From Vibrio amylolyticus (lineage in GTDB: Bacteria > Pseudomonadota > Gammaproteobacteria > Enterobacterales > Vibrionaceae), in the NCBI RefSeq assembly GCF_023145695.1, contig NZ_JAJHVV010000012.1, forward strand, positions 1-64,000: DNA of 64,000 nucleotides, written 5' to 3'. Below, in pieces: positions 9,156 through 17,295 of this stretch. The first letter of the stretch is position 1. Every line of letters begins with the position of its first letter. Made by a program: the position numbers and the translations under genes. The notes beneath the pieces are model-generated. The model saw nothing but the letters and a program-made list of their open reading frames with translations, did not search any database and was not told the origin of the DNA.

Positions 9156-10070
9156 CTAGAAGCCGATCTTAAATTCTACGCCGTAGAACTGACGGTCATA
9201 AGAGGCACCAGCGTCCATTGCGAACGCAGCAGCATTCGAGTTTCCGAACCAAGGCGTGCTACTGTATTGGAATTCAGCACTGCCACCCCAAGCATTGGTT
9301 ACCCAACCATGGATATGACCAACAGGGTTTAGGAAAAATAGAGTGAAACTGCCCATTCTTTCAGAGCCCCAAACTTCACCACCGTTATTATGAACAATGT
9401 CTTGCTCTGCTTCGAACATCATTTCACCGACGACAGCACCAAAGAATGGCGTGATGAAAATATCCTGCCATGAAGGCACTTCCGCAAAGGCTTCAACACC
9501 CATTTCCCAGAAGAAAGTCGACATAGTAGCGGAATATAGGAATGATTCGAATTCATTGAAGCCGGCGTGTCTTGCCGTTGTATAGTAAACACCACCAAAG
9601 TACGGGTGCATGACATAGTTAAGGAAATGTTCATCGCGATCCCATACAGGGCCGGCACTGATATTGTCTTTCCACTTTTGACCTAATTTACTCATGTCAC
9701 GAGCGTCTTCATCCCACTTAGTGATGGATTCAGGAAGTAGTGTCATCAAACCAACCGTCGCAACGCTTAAGCCCAAGATTGTATAGGTCTGACCCATTAG
9801 GTAATCCCAGTCCTTTTCGTCTTGCATCACGAGATATTTTGGAAGTCCAGGATCTTCAACCTTAAGTTCAGGCTCATTAAGCGAGAGCATGAAACTTTCT
9901 TGAGTATATAGCGAGCTAGATTGGTATGAAGGAGTATCATCTTGAAAACAATAACTCTGTTTACAATCGACCGTGTAGGAAAACTCGATATGTTGGTTGA
10001 CGTTAAAGTTGTTGGCGTTAGCGCAAGCGGAAAACGATAACATCATGGCAGCAATGTTTTTCTTAAGCAC
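9156..10070 (-). CDS. DUF3943-like exported protein
   Basis: A 304-residue protein with an N-terminal signal peptide (MLKKNIAAMMLSFSACANA, cleavage probably after the last Ala). The core (about residues 140-230) matches what I recall of DUF3943: W-D-x-D, N-x-x-x-HP-x-x-GG, YY-x-x-AR, an FESF segment, WE, and PSWQD followed by TPFFGA and GE. The C-terminus ends in alternating strands and a final Phe (VEFKIGF), typical of an outer-membrane beta-barrel edge. A hydrophobic segment near residue 100 may be a membrane-inserted helix. The function is unknown and no catalytic motif is obvious. The gene is monocistronic, with its own terminator. Confidence 0.75.
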   Translation of the reverse strand: MLKKNIAAMMLSFSACANANNFNVNQHIEFSYTVDCKQSYCFQDDTPSYQSSSLYTQESFMLSLNEPELKVEDPGLPKYLVMQDEKDWDYLMGQTYTILGLSVATVGLMTLLPESITKWDEDARDMSKLGQKWKDNISAGPVWDRDEHFLNYVMHPYFGGVYYTTARHAGFNEFESFLYSATMSTFFWEMGVEAFAEVPSWQDIFITPFFGAVVGEMMFEAEQDIVHNNGGEVWGSERMGSFTLFFLNPVGHIHGWVTNAWGGSAEFQYSSTPWFGNSNAAAFAMDAGASYDRQFYGVEFKIGF

Positions 10071-10263
10071 GGTGGCTCCATTATTCTAGTTTTTTAAGAT
10101 CCTAGTCACAATTATCATATAAAGGGCGGTCAATAGAAACCACAAAATGAACTATTTTAATTACTTATAAGAATTATTTGGCCGAAGTACCAGTATTCGT
10201 TACATAGTTTTAAGAAAAGTATGTGATGATAAGGGAACGAGTTATGGGGGTTAGGAAAAATCA

Positions 10264-11499
10264 ATGACAAAAATTGCAATGCTTAGCACAGGAGAAGAAG
10301 TCCTTTATGGGGACATTGTTGATACCAATGCCGCTTGGTTATCAAGAACCTTCTTTGAAAGTGGATTCTCTTTAACGAAGCGCTCTACGGTGGGCGATAG
10401 CCTTGTAGCGTTAAAAGAAGAAATTTTAATGCTCAGCTTTAATTGTGATGTTGTTATCGTAAATGGTGGTTTAGGGCCAACAAGTGACGACCTGTCCGCT
10501 GAAGCTGCCGCCGCATCGGCCAATGAAGAGTTAGTTTTGTTCCCAGAATGGCTTGATAGGTTGACCGCTTTCTTTAACGCTCGTGGTGTGACAATGCCTG
10601 AAAGCAATGTTAAGCAGGCTATGCTACCTAGTAATGCCTCTATAGTCGATAACCCAATTGGGACCGCTTGCGGTTTTCAAATGCTTATAAACGATTGCCT
10701 GTTCTACTTTACGCCAGGTGTACCAAAAGAGTTTGAGCTGATGGTTGAAACTCAAATTTTACCCGATTTACAACAGAGATACCCAGACAGCAAAAGCATG
10801 AGCTGCAGCCGTTTATACACATTAGGTACCTCAGAGTCAGTACTGTCAGACAAGCTTGATAAGATTCAGCTTCCCGAAGAGTATATGATTGGTTATCGAT
10901 CATACCTTCCTTTTATTGAAGTGAAGTTGTTTGCTCCGAAAGGGGATCTCGATACTCGAGTTCGTGTGCTTCAGATGATTTACAAGCTGATTGAGTCGAA
11001 TGTTGTTAGCGTCGATGAGAATATGCTGGCTCACTTGGGTCACTTAATTGCTGAGAAGAAACAATCGGTCTCTATTTCTGAGCAGTCGACACAAGGTTGG
11101 CTGTCTAACTGGCTGCACTCAAACTCAGACGCGAATCCATATTGCGGTCACTCTTGGGTGATGAGCAGCTTATTGGATGTTTCAAGCCAAGAGAAGAACC
11201 CTTTGGCTGCGGCCTTTGCACTCGCGGGGGCAACAAGAGAAAAATGTGCGACAGATATTTCTTTAGTGACTGGTAAACTAGAAGATGAGCAATTTTCTAT
11301 TGCTTTGTCGACATCGAAAGGAGAGTGGGGGCAAACTCTTCAATTCAATCGACACTATTCAAAGGAAGAGCAAAAAGAGCTGATTGCAACGATTACCGCC
11401 GACATGCTTCGACGCTATTTATCCAGCAAGCCAATGTTCGTACAGTACAGTTCAGTCACTAGCCTCAAGGATATGTTCATCCCTTCAACTCTCATCTAA
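10264..11499 (+). CDS. CinA-like protein with a degenerate amidohydrolase domain
   Basis: A 411-residue CinA family protein. The N-terminal molybdopterin-binding-like domain (about 1-170) is well preserved: STGEEVL, GDIVDTNAAWL, NGGLGPTSDDL and a TPGVPKEFE motif. This domain is the COG1058 or ADP-ribose pyrophosphatase part of CinA. The C-terminal region corresponds to the NMN deamidase domain. The catalytic E-S-x-TGG signature is not visible; the best counterpart reads SEQSTQGWL, and flanking residues are diverged. This resembles the E. coli YfaY situation, where the C-terminal amidase is inactive. A ribosome site (TAGGA) precedes the ATG. Its cellular role is uncertain. Confidence 0.85.
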   Translation: MTKIAMLSTGEEVLYGDIVDTNAAWLSRTFFESGFSLTKRSTVGDSLVALKEEILMLSFNCDVVIVNGGLGPTSDDLSAEAAAASANEELVLFPEWLDRLTAFFNARGVTMPESNVKQAMLPSNASIVDNPIGTACGFQMLINDCLFYFTPGVPKEFELMVETQILPDLQQRYPDSKSMSCSRLYTLGTSESVLSDKLDKIQLPEEYMIGYRSYLPFIEVKLFAPKGDLDTRVRVLQMIYKLIESNVVSVDENMLAHLGHLIAEKKQSVSISEQSTQGWLSNWLHSNSDANPYCGHSWVMSSLLDVSSQEKNPLAAAFALAGATREKCATDISLVTGKLEDEQFSIALSTSKGEWGQTLQFNRHYSKEEQKELIATITADMLRRYLSSKPMFVQYSSVTSLKDMFIPSTLI

Positions 11500-11509
11500 T
11501 CAACAAGTT

Positions 11510-11538
11510 AAAGGCTACTTATATCAAAAGTAGCCTTT
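11510..11538 (+). terminator. Terminator after the CinA-like gene
   Basis: Stem AAAGGCTACTT / AAGTAGCCTTT with a short A/T-rich loop. The downstream T-run is short. Confidence 0.75.
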
Positions 11539-11752
11539 GTCAAATCTCTACAGAGCGCCGTGCAGTAATAAAGTGATGAATCTAAACCTTATTACCTAGT
11601 CCAGTTCATTTTTATTTCTTATAAGTAAATCGTCTAAATGTAAGTCGATGATTTAAAGGGTCGACATAAAACGTCCCACTTTTGAGGCTACATTTGTTCA
11701 AATTTACTTGTACACTAACACCTCATCCAAGCATTCTATCAAGGAGGTTAGT

Positions 11753-12007
11753 ATGTTTTCTCAATCGAAAATTTTAGTGTGGTATCAAGTGGCCAGCCAA
11801 AAAGTTGTTTTAGGAGAGGCGCTTAGCAGTGAAAACTGTGACGTGGTTTCAGACTGGCGCCGCGCACCAAGTGATGAAGATTGCAAAGCTGCACAAGGGT
11901 ATCGCTTATCTTTGTTTGATGATGATGGTCGTGAGATTGCAGATAAGCCAGTATCTATGTTTACTGCCGATGCTTTTCTAGATGGAATAAAAAAGGCCAG
12001 CTTATAG
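11753..12007 (+). CDS. Small hypothetical protein
   Basis: An 84-residue soluble protein that I do not recognise. The start is well supported by a strong AGGAGG six bases upstream, better than the longer in-frame alternative at 11708. It begins with MFSQSKILVWYQVASQ and ends with AFLDGIKKASL. It has two Cys and a central acidic patch and no signal peptide or membrane segment. The strong ribosome site and its place between two long-established genes suggest a real expressed gene. It converges on the ferredoxin gene across a 33-bp gap. Confidence 0.6.
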   Translation: MFSQSKILVWYQVASQKVVLGEALSSENCDVVSDWRRAPSDEDCKAAQGYRLSLFDDDGREIADKPVSMFTADAFLDGIKKASL

Positions 12008-12040
12008 CTGACCTCCCGCGTAACTTATAATGTTCAAACT

Positions 12041-12319
12041 CTACGCTCGTTTTTCTTTAAGTCGGTAACGAACATTAGATAATTCAACATTGCTTTTGGC
12101 TTTACAGATACAAGGTAGAATTTCATTCTTATCTGTATAGGCCATAGCAAAACCAACAAACTCTACTTCACCCGATTCCAATGTACAGCGACAAGCACCA
12201 CAGTGCCCATCTCGACAATTATACTCAGGCTCTAGCCCTGCTAACTCTAGCGACTCTAATAGCGTGTTCGACGCGTTAGATTCGATGGTAGTGAGCTTGT
12301 TGATTTTTAGTTGAGCCAT
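12041..12319 (-). CDS. yfaE: Class I ribonucleotide reductase maintenance ferredoxin YfaE
   Basis: A 92-residue plant-type [2Fe-2S] ferredoxin. Cluster ligands are in the pattern C-x4-C-x2-C (CRDGHCGAC) with the fourth Cys near the C-terminus (ILPCIC). In E. coli YfaE helps regenerate the diferric-tyrosyl radical cofactor of NrdB. The gene begins inside the nrdB stop (TAATG, one-base overlap), so translation is coupled to nrdB and the same role is very likely. Confidence 0.93.
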   Translation of the reverse strand: MAQLKINKLTTIESNASNTLLESLELAGLEPEYNCRDGHCGACRCTLESGEVEFVGFAMAYTDKNEILPCICKAKSNVELSNVRYRLKEKRA

Positions 12320-13452
12320 TACAGTTCGAAATCCTCAAAGTCGTCGGCATTGACTTCATTATCTATTTGACCCACCAAGTAAGAGCTGATTTCTGCTTCT
12401 TGTGGTGCCACTTGAACATTATCAGATGATAACCAAGCGTTAATCCAAGGGATTGGGTTAGACGTTGCTTCTGGGTAAGCGACACCAAGGCCAACCGCCT
12501 GCATGCGAACGTTTGTGATGTATTCAACGTACTGGCAAAGAATGTCTTTGTTCAGGCCAATCATCGAGCCATCTTTGAATAGGTACTCTGCCCACTCTTT
12601 TTCTTGCTCTGCCGCATCTTTGAACAGATCGAAACACTCTTGTTTACACTCTTCAGCAATCTGCATGAAGGAGAAGTCATCTTGACCGTTACGTAGAATG
12701 TTCAGCATGTGCTGAGTACCCGTAAGGTGCAACGCTTCATCACGAGCAATCAGTTTGATGATTTTTGCGTTACCTTCCATAAGCTCACGCTCTGCAAAGG
12801 CAAATGAACAAGCAAAGCTAACATAGAATCGAATCGCTTCAAGAGCGTTTACAGACATCAAACAAAGGTAAAGTTTCTTTTTAAGGTCATGAAGAGTAAC
12901 AGTAATCGTTTCTCCATTTACCTCATGAGTGCCTTCACCTAAGCGATGGTAATCACTGGTTAGTTGGATGAGTTCATCATAATAACGAGCGATATCTTTA
13001 GCTCGGCTAAGAATGTGTTCATTCTCAACAATATCATCAAACACGACACTTGGGTCGTTAACGATATTTCGAATAATATGCGTGTAAGATCGTGAGTGAA
13101 TCGTCTCTGAGAATGACCAAGTTTCAATCCAAGTTTCTACTTCAGGAAGAGATACAAGAGGAAGTAGGGCAACGTTAGGGCTGCGACCTTGAATAGAATC
13201 GAGTAGAGTTTGGTACTTTAGGTTTGAGATGAAAATGTGTTTTTCATGCTCAGGTAACTTGTTGTAATCGATTCGATCACTAGATACGTCTACTTCTTCT
13301 GGTCGCCAGAAGAATGAAAGTTGCTTTTCAATGAGTTTTTCAAAAATCTCAAATTTTTGTTGGTCGTAACGTGCAACGTTAACGGATTGACCAAGAAACA
13401 TTGGTTCTTTTAATTGGTCATTTTTAGTTTGAGAAAAAGTACTGTAAGCCAT
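12319..13452 (-). CDS. nrdB: Ribonucleoside-diphosphate reductase class Ia, beta subunit
   Basis: The 377-residue small subunit that carries the di-iron centre and tyrosyl radical for dNTP synthesis. Ligand and radical segments are visible. One is ETWSFSETIHSRSYTHI, with the Glu/His ligands and the following Tyr. The others are the Glu segment around FAFAERELMEG and the RDEALHLTG motif. The length fits E. coli NrdB (376). A GGAATTGAGG ribosome site precedes the ATG. It follows nrdA by about 95 bp and is coupled to yfaE. Confidence 0.97.
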   Translation of the reverse strand: MAYSTFSQTKNDQLKEPMFLGQSVNVARYDQQKFEIFEKLIEKQLSFFWRPEEVDVSSDRIDYNKLPEHEKHIFISNLKYQTLLDSIQGRSPNVALLPLVSLPEVETWIETWSFSETIHSRSYTHIIRNIVNDPSVVFDDIVENEHILSRAKDIARYYDELIQLTSDYHRLGEGTHEVNGETITVTLHDLKKKLYLCLMSVNALEAIRFYVSFACSFAFAERELMEGNAKIIKLIARDEALHLTGTQHMLNILRNGQDDFSFMQIAEECKQECFDLFKDAAEQEKEWAEYLFKDGSMIGLNKDILCQYVEYITNVRMQAVGLGVAYPEATSNPIPWINAWLSSDNVQVAPQEAEISSYLVGQIDNEVNADDFEDFEL

Positions 13453-13547
13453 AAATGCCTCAATTCCTTTTAAAACCCTTCTTCTAAGAGAAGGGCATTA
13501 AATCATAGTGTTGTTGTCGATTGCGTAATGTTCTAGATAGGTAGCGA

Positions 13548-15830
13548 TTAAATCTTACAACCGCCGCCTGCACAATCTTCTTCTTCAACAGTAACTGAAC
13601 CTGATTGCTCGTCCTTAGCACCGTCACGGGTGTTATGGTAATACAGTGTTTTAACACCATATTTGTACGCAGTTAGAAGGTCTTGTAGAAGCTTCTTCAT
13701 TGGTACCTTACCGCTGTCATAAACACTTGGGTCGTAGTTAGTGTTTGCTGAAATAGCTTGATCAACGAACTTCTGCATAATACCAACCAGATGCAGGTAG
13801 CCATCATTTGAACCAATATTCCAAAGCAGTTCGTAGTTCTCTTTTAGGTTAATGAAATCAGGCACAACCTGCTTCAAAATACCATCTTTAGATGCTTTTA
13901 CTGACACGTAACCACGTGGAGGCTCAATACCGTTAGTCGCATTAGAGATCTGAGAAGACGTCTCAGAAGGCATTAATGCCGTTAATGTCGAGTTACGAAG
14001 GCCATGCTCCATAATTTCAGTACGCAGCTCATCCCAATCGTAATGAAGCGGTTCTTCACAAACAAGGTCGAGATCTTTCTTGTAAGTATCGATAGGAAGC
14101 AAACCTTTCGCGTAGTTGGTCTCATGGAAAGAAGGACAACGGCCTTGTTCTTTCGCGAGTTCAACAGAGGCTTTCAGTAGGTGGTACTGAATCGCTTCAA
14201 AAGTACGGTGAGTGAGGACATTTGCACTGCCATCAGAGTACTTAACACCATTCTTCGCTAGATAGTATGCGTAGTTGATTACACCCACACCTAAAGTACG
14301 ACGGTTCATTGTCGACTTGTATGCTGCTGGAAGCGGGTAGTCTTGGTAATCAAGTAGTGCATCGAGAGCTCGAACCACTAGATCAGAAAGTTCAGCTAAG
14401 TCGTCTAATTCGTTGATTGCGCCAAGGTTGAATGCTGAAAGTGTACATAGTGCGATTTCGCCTTCGTCATCTTCTACGTTAGAAAGTGGCTTAGTAGGTA
14501 GCGCGATTTCTAGACATAGGTTCGATTGACGAACAGGCGCAACCTCAGAATCAAACGGGCTATGTGTATTACAGTGGTCAACGTTCTGAATGTAGATACG
14601 ACCAGTAGAAGCACGCTCTTGCATTAGCAGAGAGAATAGCTCAACCGCTTTTACAGTTTCACGCTTCACTGAAGGGTCGTTTTCGTACTTAACGTATAGC
14701 TTTTCAAAACGGTCTTGGTTTTCAAAGAACGCATCATATAGGCCAGGTACGTCAGATGGTGAGAACAGACTGATGTAACCACCTTGCACAAGGCGAGAGT
14801 ACATTAGCTTGTTCAGCTGCACGCCGTAATCCATGTGACGAACACGGTTCTCTTCAACACCGCGGTTGTTTTTCAGAACTAATAGAGACTGAACTTCACC
14901 GTGCCAGAGTGGGTAGAATACGGTTGCTGCACCACCACGAACACCACCTTGAGAACAACATTTTACCGCTGTTTGGAAGTATTTGTAGAAAGGGATGCAG
15001 CCAGTGTGGAACGCTTCACCATTGCGGATCTCAGAACCAAGCGCACGGATGCGACCTGCGTTGATACCAATACCAGCACGTTGAGATACGTAACGAACAA
15101 TTGAGCTTGCCGTTGCGTTGATTGAATCAAGGCTGTCACCACACTCGATCAGTACACAAGAACTGAATTGACGAGTAGGCGTACGTACACCAGACATGAT
15201 TGGTGTCGGTAGAGAAATCTTGAATGTCGATGTCGCATCATAGAAACGTTTGATGTAACCAAGGCGCGTCTCTTTTGGGTAGTTTGCGAATAGGCAAGCA
15301 GAAACCAGAATATAAAGAAATTGAGCACTCTCGTAGATTTCACCAGATACGCGGTTTTGAACGAAGTATTTACCTTCAAGCTGTTTAACAGCCGCGTATG
15401 AGAAATCTAAATCACGTTTGTGATCAATATAGCTATTAAGCTCTTCAAATTCAGCTTGAGTATAATCTTCTAGTAGGTGCTTATCGTATTTACCTGTATC
15501 AACGAGGCGCGAGACATGATCATAAAGCTTAGGCGGCTCATATTGCCCGTAGGCTTTTTTACGTAGATGGAAAACCGCAAGACGGGCAGCCAAATACTGG
15601 TAATCAGGCGTCTCTTCTGAAATTAGATCAGCTGCCGATTTGATGATGGTTTCGTGGATATCAGAAGTAGTAATGCCTTCATAGAACTGAATGTGAGCTC
15701 TTAGTTCTACCTGTGAAACAGAGACATTATGTAGGCCTTCTGCAGCCCATGTGATCACGCGGTGTAGTTTCTCGAGATCGATACTTTCTTTACGTCCATC
15801 ACGCTTAGTGACAGTGAGTTGTTGATTCAT
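13548..15830 (-). CDS. nrdA: Ribonucleoside-diphosphate reductase class Ia, alpha subunit
   Basis: A catalytic subunit of 760 residues, close to the 761 of E. coli NrdA. It reduces ribonucleoside diphosphates with the radical from NrdB. An ATP-cone begins at residue 5 (TKRDGRKE). Active-site cysteines are recognisable in SSCVLIECGDS, SNLCLEIALP and ALCTLSAFNLG. The C-terminal redox pair is C-x4-C (CAGGGC). The ATG at 15830 is chosen over an in-frame TTG seven codons upstream because it gives the family N-terminus. Upstream lie a perfect DnaA box and a possible NrdR site. Confidence 0.97.
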   Translation of the reverse strand: MNQQLTVTKRDGRKESIDLEKLHRVITWAAEGLHNVSVSQVELRAHIQFYEGITTSDIHETIIKSAADLISEETPDYQYLAARLAVFHLRKKAYGQYEPPKLYDHVSRLVDTGKYDKHLLEDYTQAEFEELNSYIDHKRDLDFSYAAVKQLEGKYFVQNRVSGEIYESAQFLYILVSACLFANYPKETRLGYIKRFYDATSTFKISLPTPIMSGVRTPTRQFSSCVLIECGDSLDSINATASSIVRYVSQRAGIGINAGRIRALGSEIRNGEAFHTGCIPFYKYFQTAVKCCSQGGVRGGAATVFYPLWHGEVQSLLVLKNNRGVEENRVRHMDYGVQLNKLMYSRLVQGGYISLFSPSDVPGLYDAFFENQDRFEKLYVKYENDPSVKRETVKAVELFSLLMQERASTGRIYIQNVDHCNTHSPFDSEVAPVRQSNLCLEIALPTKPLSNVEDDEGEIALCTLSAFNLGAINELDDLAELSDLVVRALDALLDYQDYPLPAAYKSTMNRRTLGVGVINYAYYLAKNGVKYSDGSANVLTHRTFEAIQYHLLKASVELAKEQGRCPSFHETNYAKGLLPIDTYKKDLDLVCEEPLHYDWDELRTEIMEHGLRNSTLTALMPSETSSQISNATNGIEPPRGYVSVKASKDGILKQVVPDFINLKENYELLWNIGSNDGYLHLVGIMQKFVDQAISANTNYDPSVYDSGKVPMKKLLQDLLTAYKYGVKTLYYHNTRDGAKDEQSGSVTVEEEDCAGGGCKI

Positions 15831-15938
15831 TCTGGATTCTTTCCCTAACAAAACTGATGAAAGCTATATTCTTTGCGAGTTTACTAAAAAATTGTATCGG
15901 CTTTGTGATCAAGCTCTCTCTACTCATTCTAGTTCAAA

Positions 15939-15954
15939 ACACAACATATAGGGG
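15939..15954 (-). promoter_or_regulatory. Candidate NrdR box upstream of nrdA
   Basis: The 16-mer ACACAACATATAGGGG matches 13 of 16 positions of the NrdR consensus ACACWATATATWGTGT, which I recalled from memory. NrdR sites normally occur as pairs about 31-32 bp apart, and I find no good partner, so this is weak. Confidence 0.3.
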
Positions 15955-16023
15955 TGCTTCGTCATTCGAGTTACAAGATAGTGCTATGTGATAGGATTAT
16001 CAAGGTGGAGATCTTGGATGACT

Positions 16024-16032
16024 TGTGGATAA
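16024..16032. promoter_or_regulatory. DnaA box upstream of nrdA
   Basis: TGTGGATAA is the exact reverse complement of the high-affinity DnaA box TTATCCACA, about 195 bp upstream of the nrdA start. In E. coli the nrdAB promoter is also bound by DnaA, linking dNTP supply to initiation of replication. Here the position fits that kind of control. Confidence 0.6.
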
Positions 16033-16234
16033 CTGACAAAATTAAAAAAAACAGTGAGTGACTACTTACCGATGAAGAAAGATTGGAATTGACTGTAAAA
16101 AGTTACAGTTTTGTAATCGGTTTAAATGTAACCATAAACAAAAATATTTCTCTTGATCTTTTAATAAATTCTGGAGATTAAATTGAGTTGTATGAAATGG
16201 AATCTAACGCACAAAACACGCGCAATAAGCGATG

Positions 16235-16263
16235 AAAAAAGTGACACTGATACAATGTCACTT
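16235..16263 (-). terminator. Terminator of ubiG
   Basis: On the minus strand, AAGTGACA / TGTCACTT pair around a 9-base loop and are followed by a run of six T. Confidence 0.85.
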
Positions 16264-16304
16264 AGTTGAGTTGATTGGGTAAAGTTTTGACTAACTAGAT
16301 TTGT

Positions 16305-17012
16305 TTACGCTTTATTTTGGGTATGAACGATGTAATTAACATCAACATTTGCCCCGAGTTTATAGTTATCTGTTAATGGGTTGTAATGAAGGCCAGTGAT
16401 GCCTTGTTCAACCAGATCTGTCTGATCAACCATTTTTATTAACTCAGAAGGGCGAATGAACTTATCGTGATGATGAGTCCCTTCTGGCACGATTTTAAGT
16501 AGCTTTTCTGCACCGACAATAGCGAATAGGTAAGACTTAAAATTACGGTTCAGCGTCGAGAAAAATACGTGACCGTTAGGCTTTACTAGTTTGGCACATG
16601 ATTGAATAACAGAAAGAGGGTCTGGTACGTGCTCTAGCATCTCCATACAGGTTACGACATCGTATTTTTGGGCATTATCTAGAGCATGCTCTTCAATGGT
16701 ACTTTGTATGTAAGAGAGTGTAGTGCCTGTTTCTAATGCATGCAGGCGGGCGACTTCTAACGGTTCTTTACCCATATCAAGTCCGGTTACGGTTGCGCCT
16801 TCTTTCGCCATGCTCTCAGCCAGGATTCCCCCACCACAACCAACATCTAAGACGACTTTACCAAAAAGACCGTTTGCTTTTTCGAGAACATAGTTGAGAC
16901 GAAGCGGGTTGATTTGGTGGAGTGGTTTAAATTCACCGTCCAAATCCCACCATCGTGAAGCCATGTCTTCAAATTTCTTGATTTCGTTTGGGTCTACATT
17001 TTGATTTGTCAT
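16305..17012 (-). CDS. ubiG: Ubiquinone biosynthesis O-methyltransferase
   Basis: A SAM-dependent methyltransferase of 235 residues that carries out both O-methylations of ubiquinone synthesis. The SAM-binding motif I is VLDVGCGGGILAE. The post-motif acidic segment is GLDMGKEPLE. CMEMLEHVPDP is typical of the family. The start at MTNQNVDPNE matches other Vibrio UbiG proteins; ten extra upstream codons are not supported. It is divergent from gyrA, an arrangement also found in enterobacteria, with a shared 280-bp promoter region. Confidence 0.96.
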   Translation of the reverse strand: MTNQNVDPNEIKKFEDMASRWWDLDGEFKPLHQINPLRLNYVLEKANGLFGKVVLDVGCGGGILAESMAKEGATVTGLDMGKEPLEVARLHALETGTTLSYIQSTIEEHALDNAQKYDVVTCMEMLEHVPDPLSVIQSCAKLVKPNGHVFFSTLNRNFKSYLFAIVGAEKLLKIVPEGTHHHDKFIRPSELIKMVDQTDLVEQGITGLHYNPLTDNYKLGANVDVNYIVHTQNKA

Positions 17013-17295
17013 CTGATATCCGTACTTGGTAATCCTATACACTGATTCCGCATTATAACCACATATAAAGAAGAGACTATAACTTCTCCTATTTTTGCCT
17101 ATGAATGAGTGATTTTTGACCGATAATCAATCGGGTATAGTTTAACTGTGCAAATTATCGTCACTTGATTCACAACCAAGCTCACAACATGGTAAAAGGT
17201 AAGGGAAAGAGATGCCGAAGAGGCAAATAGTGTGTTATATTTTCCGACCTTGTACGTATAAATATACGATCAAAATATAGAGGGATAATGGCTCT

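Larger units (their letters stand above)
15831..16304. other. nrdA regulatory region and ubiG 3' flank
   Basis: 474 bp with no credible gene. It holds the ubiG terminator at its right end, an AT-rich stretch, a DnaA box, and one candidate NrdR half of a site pair. The nrdA promoter must be here, but I could not fix its -10 and -35 with confidence. Confidence 0.6.
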
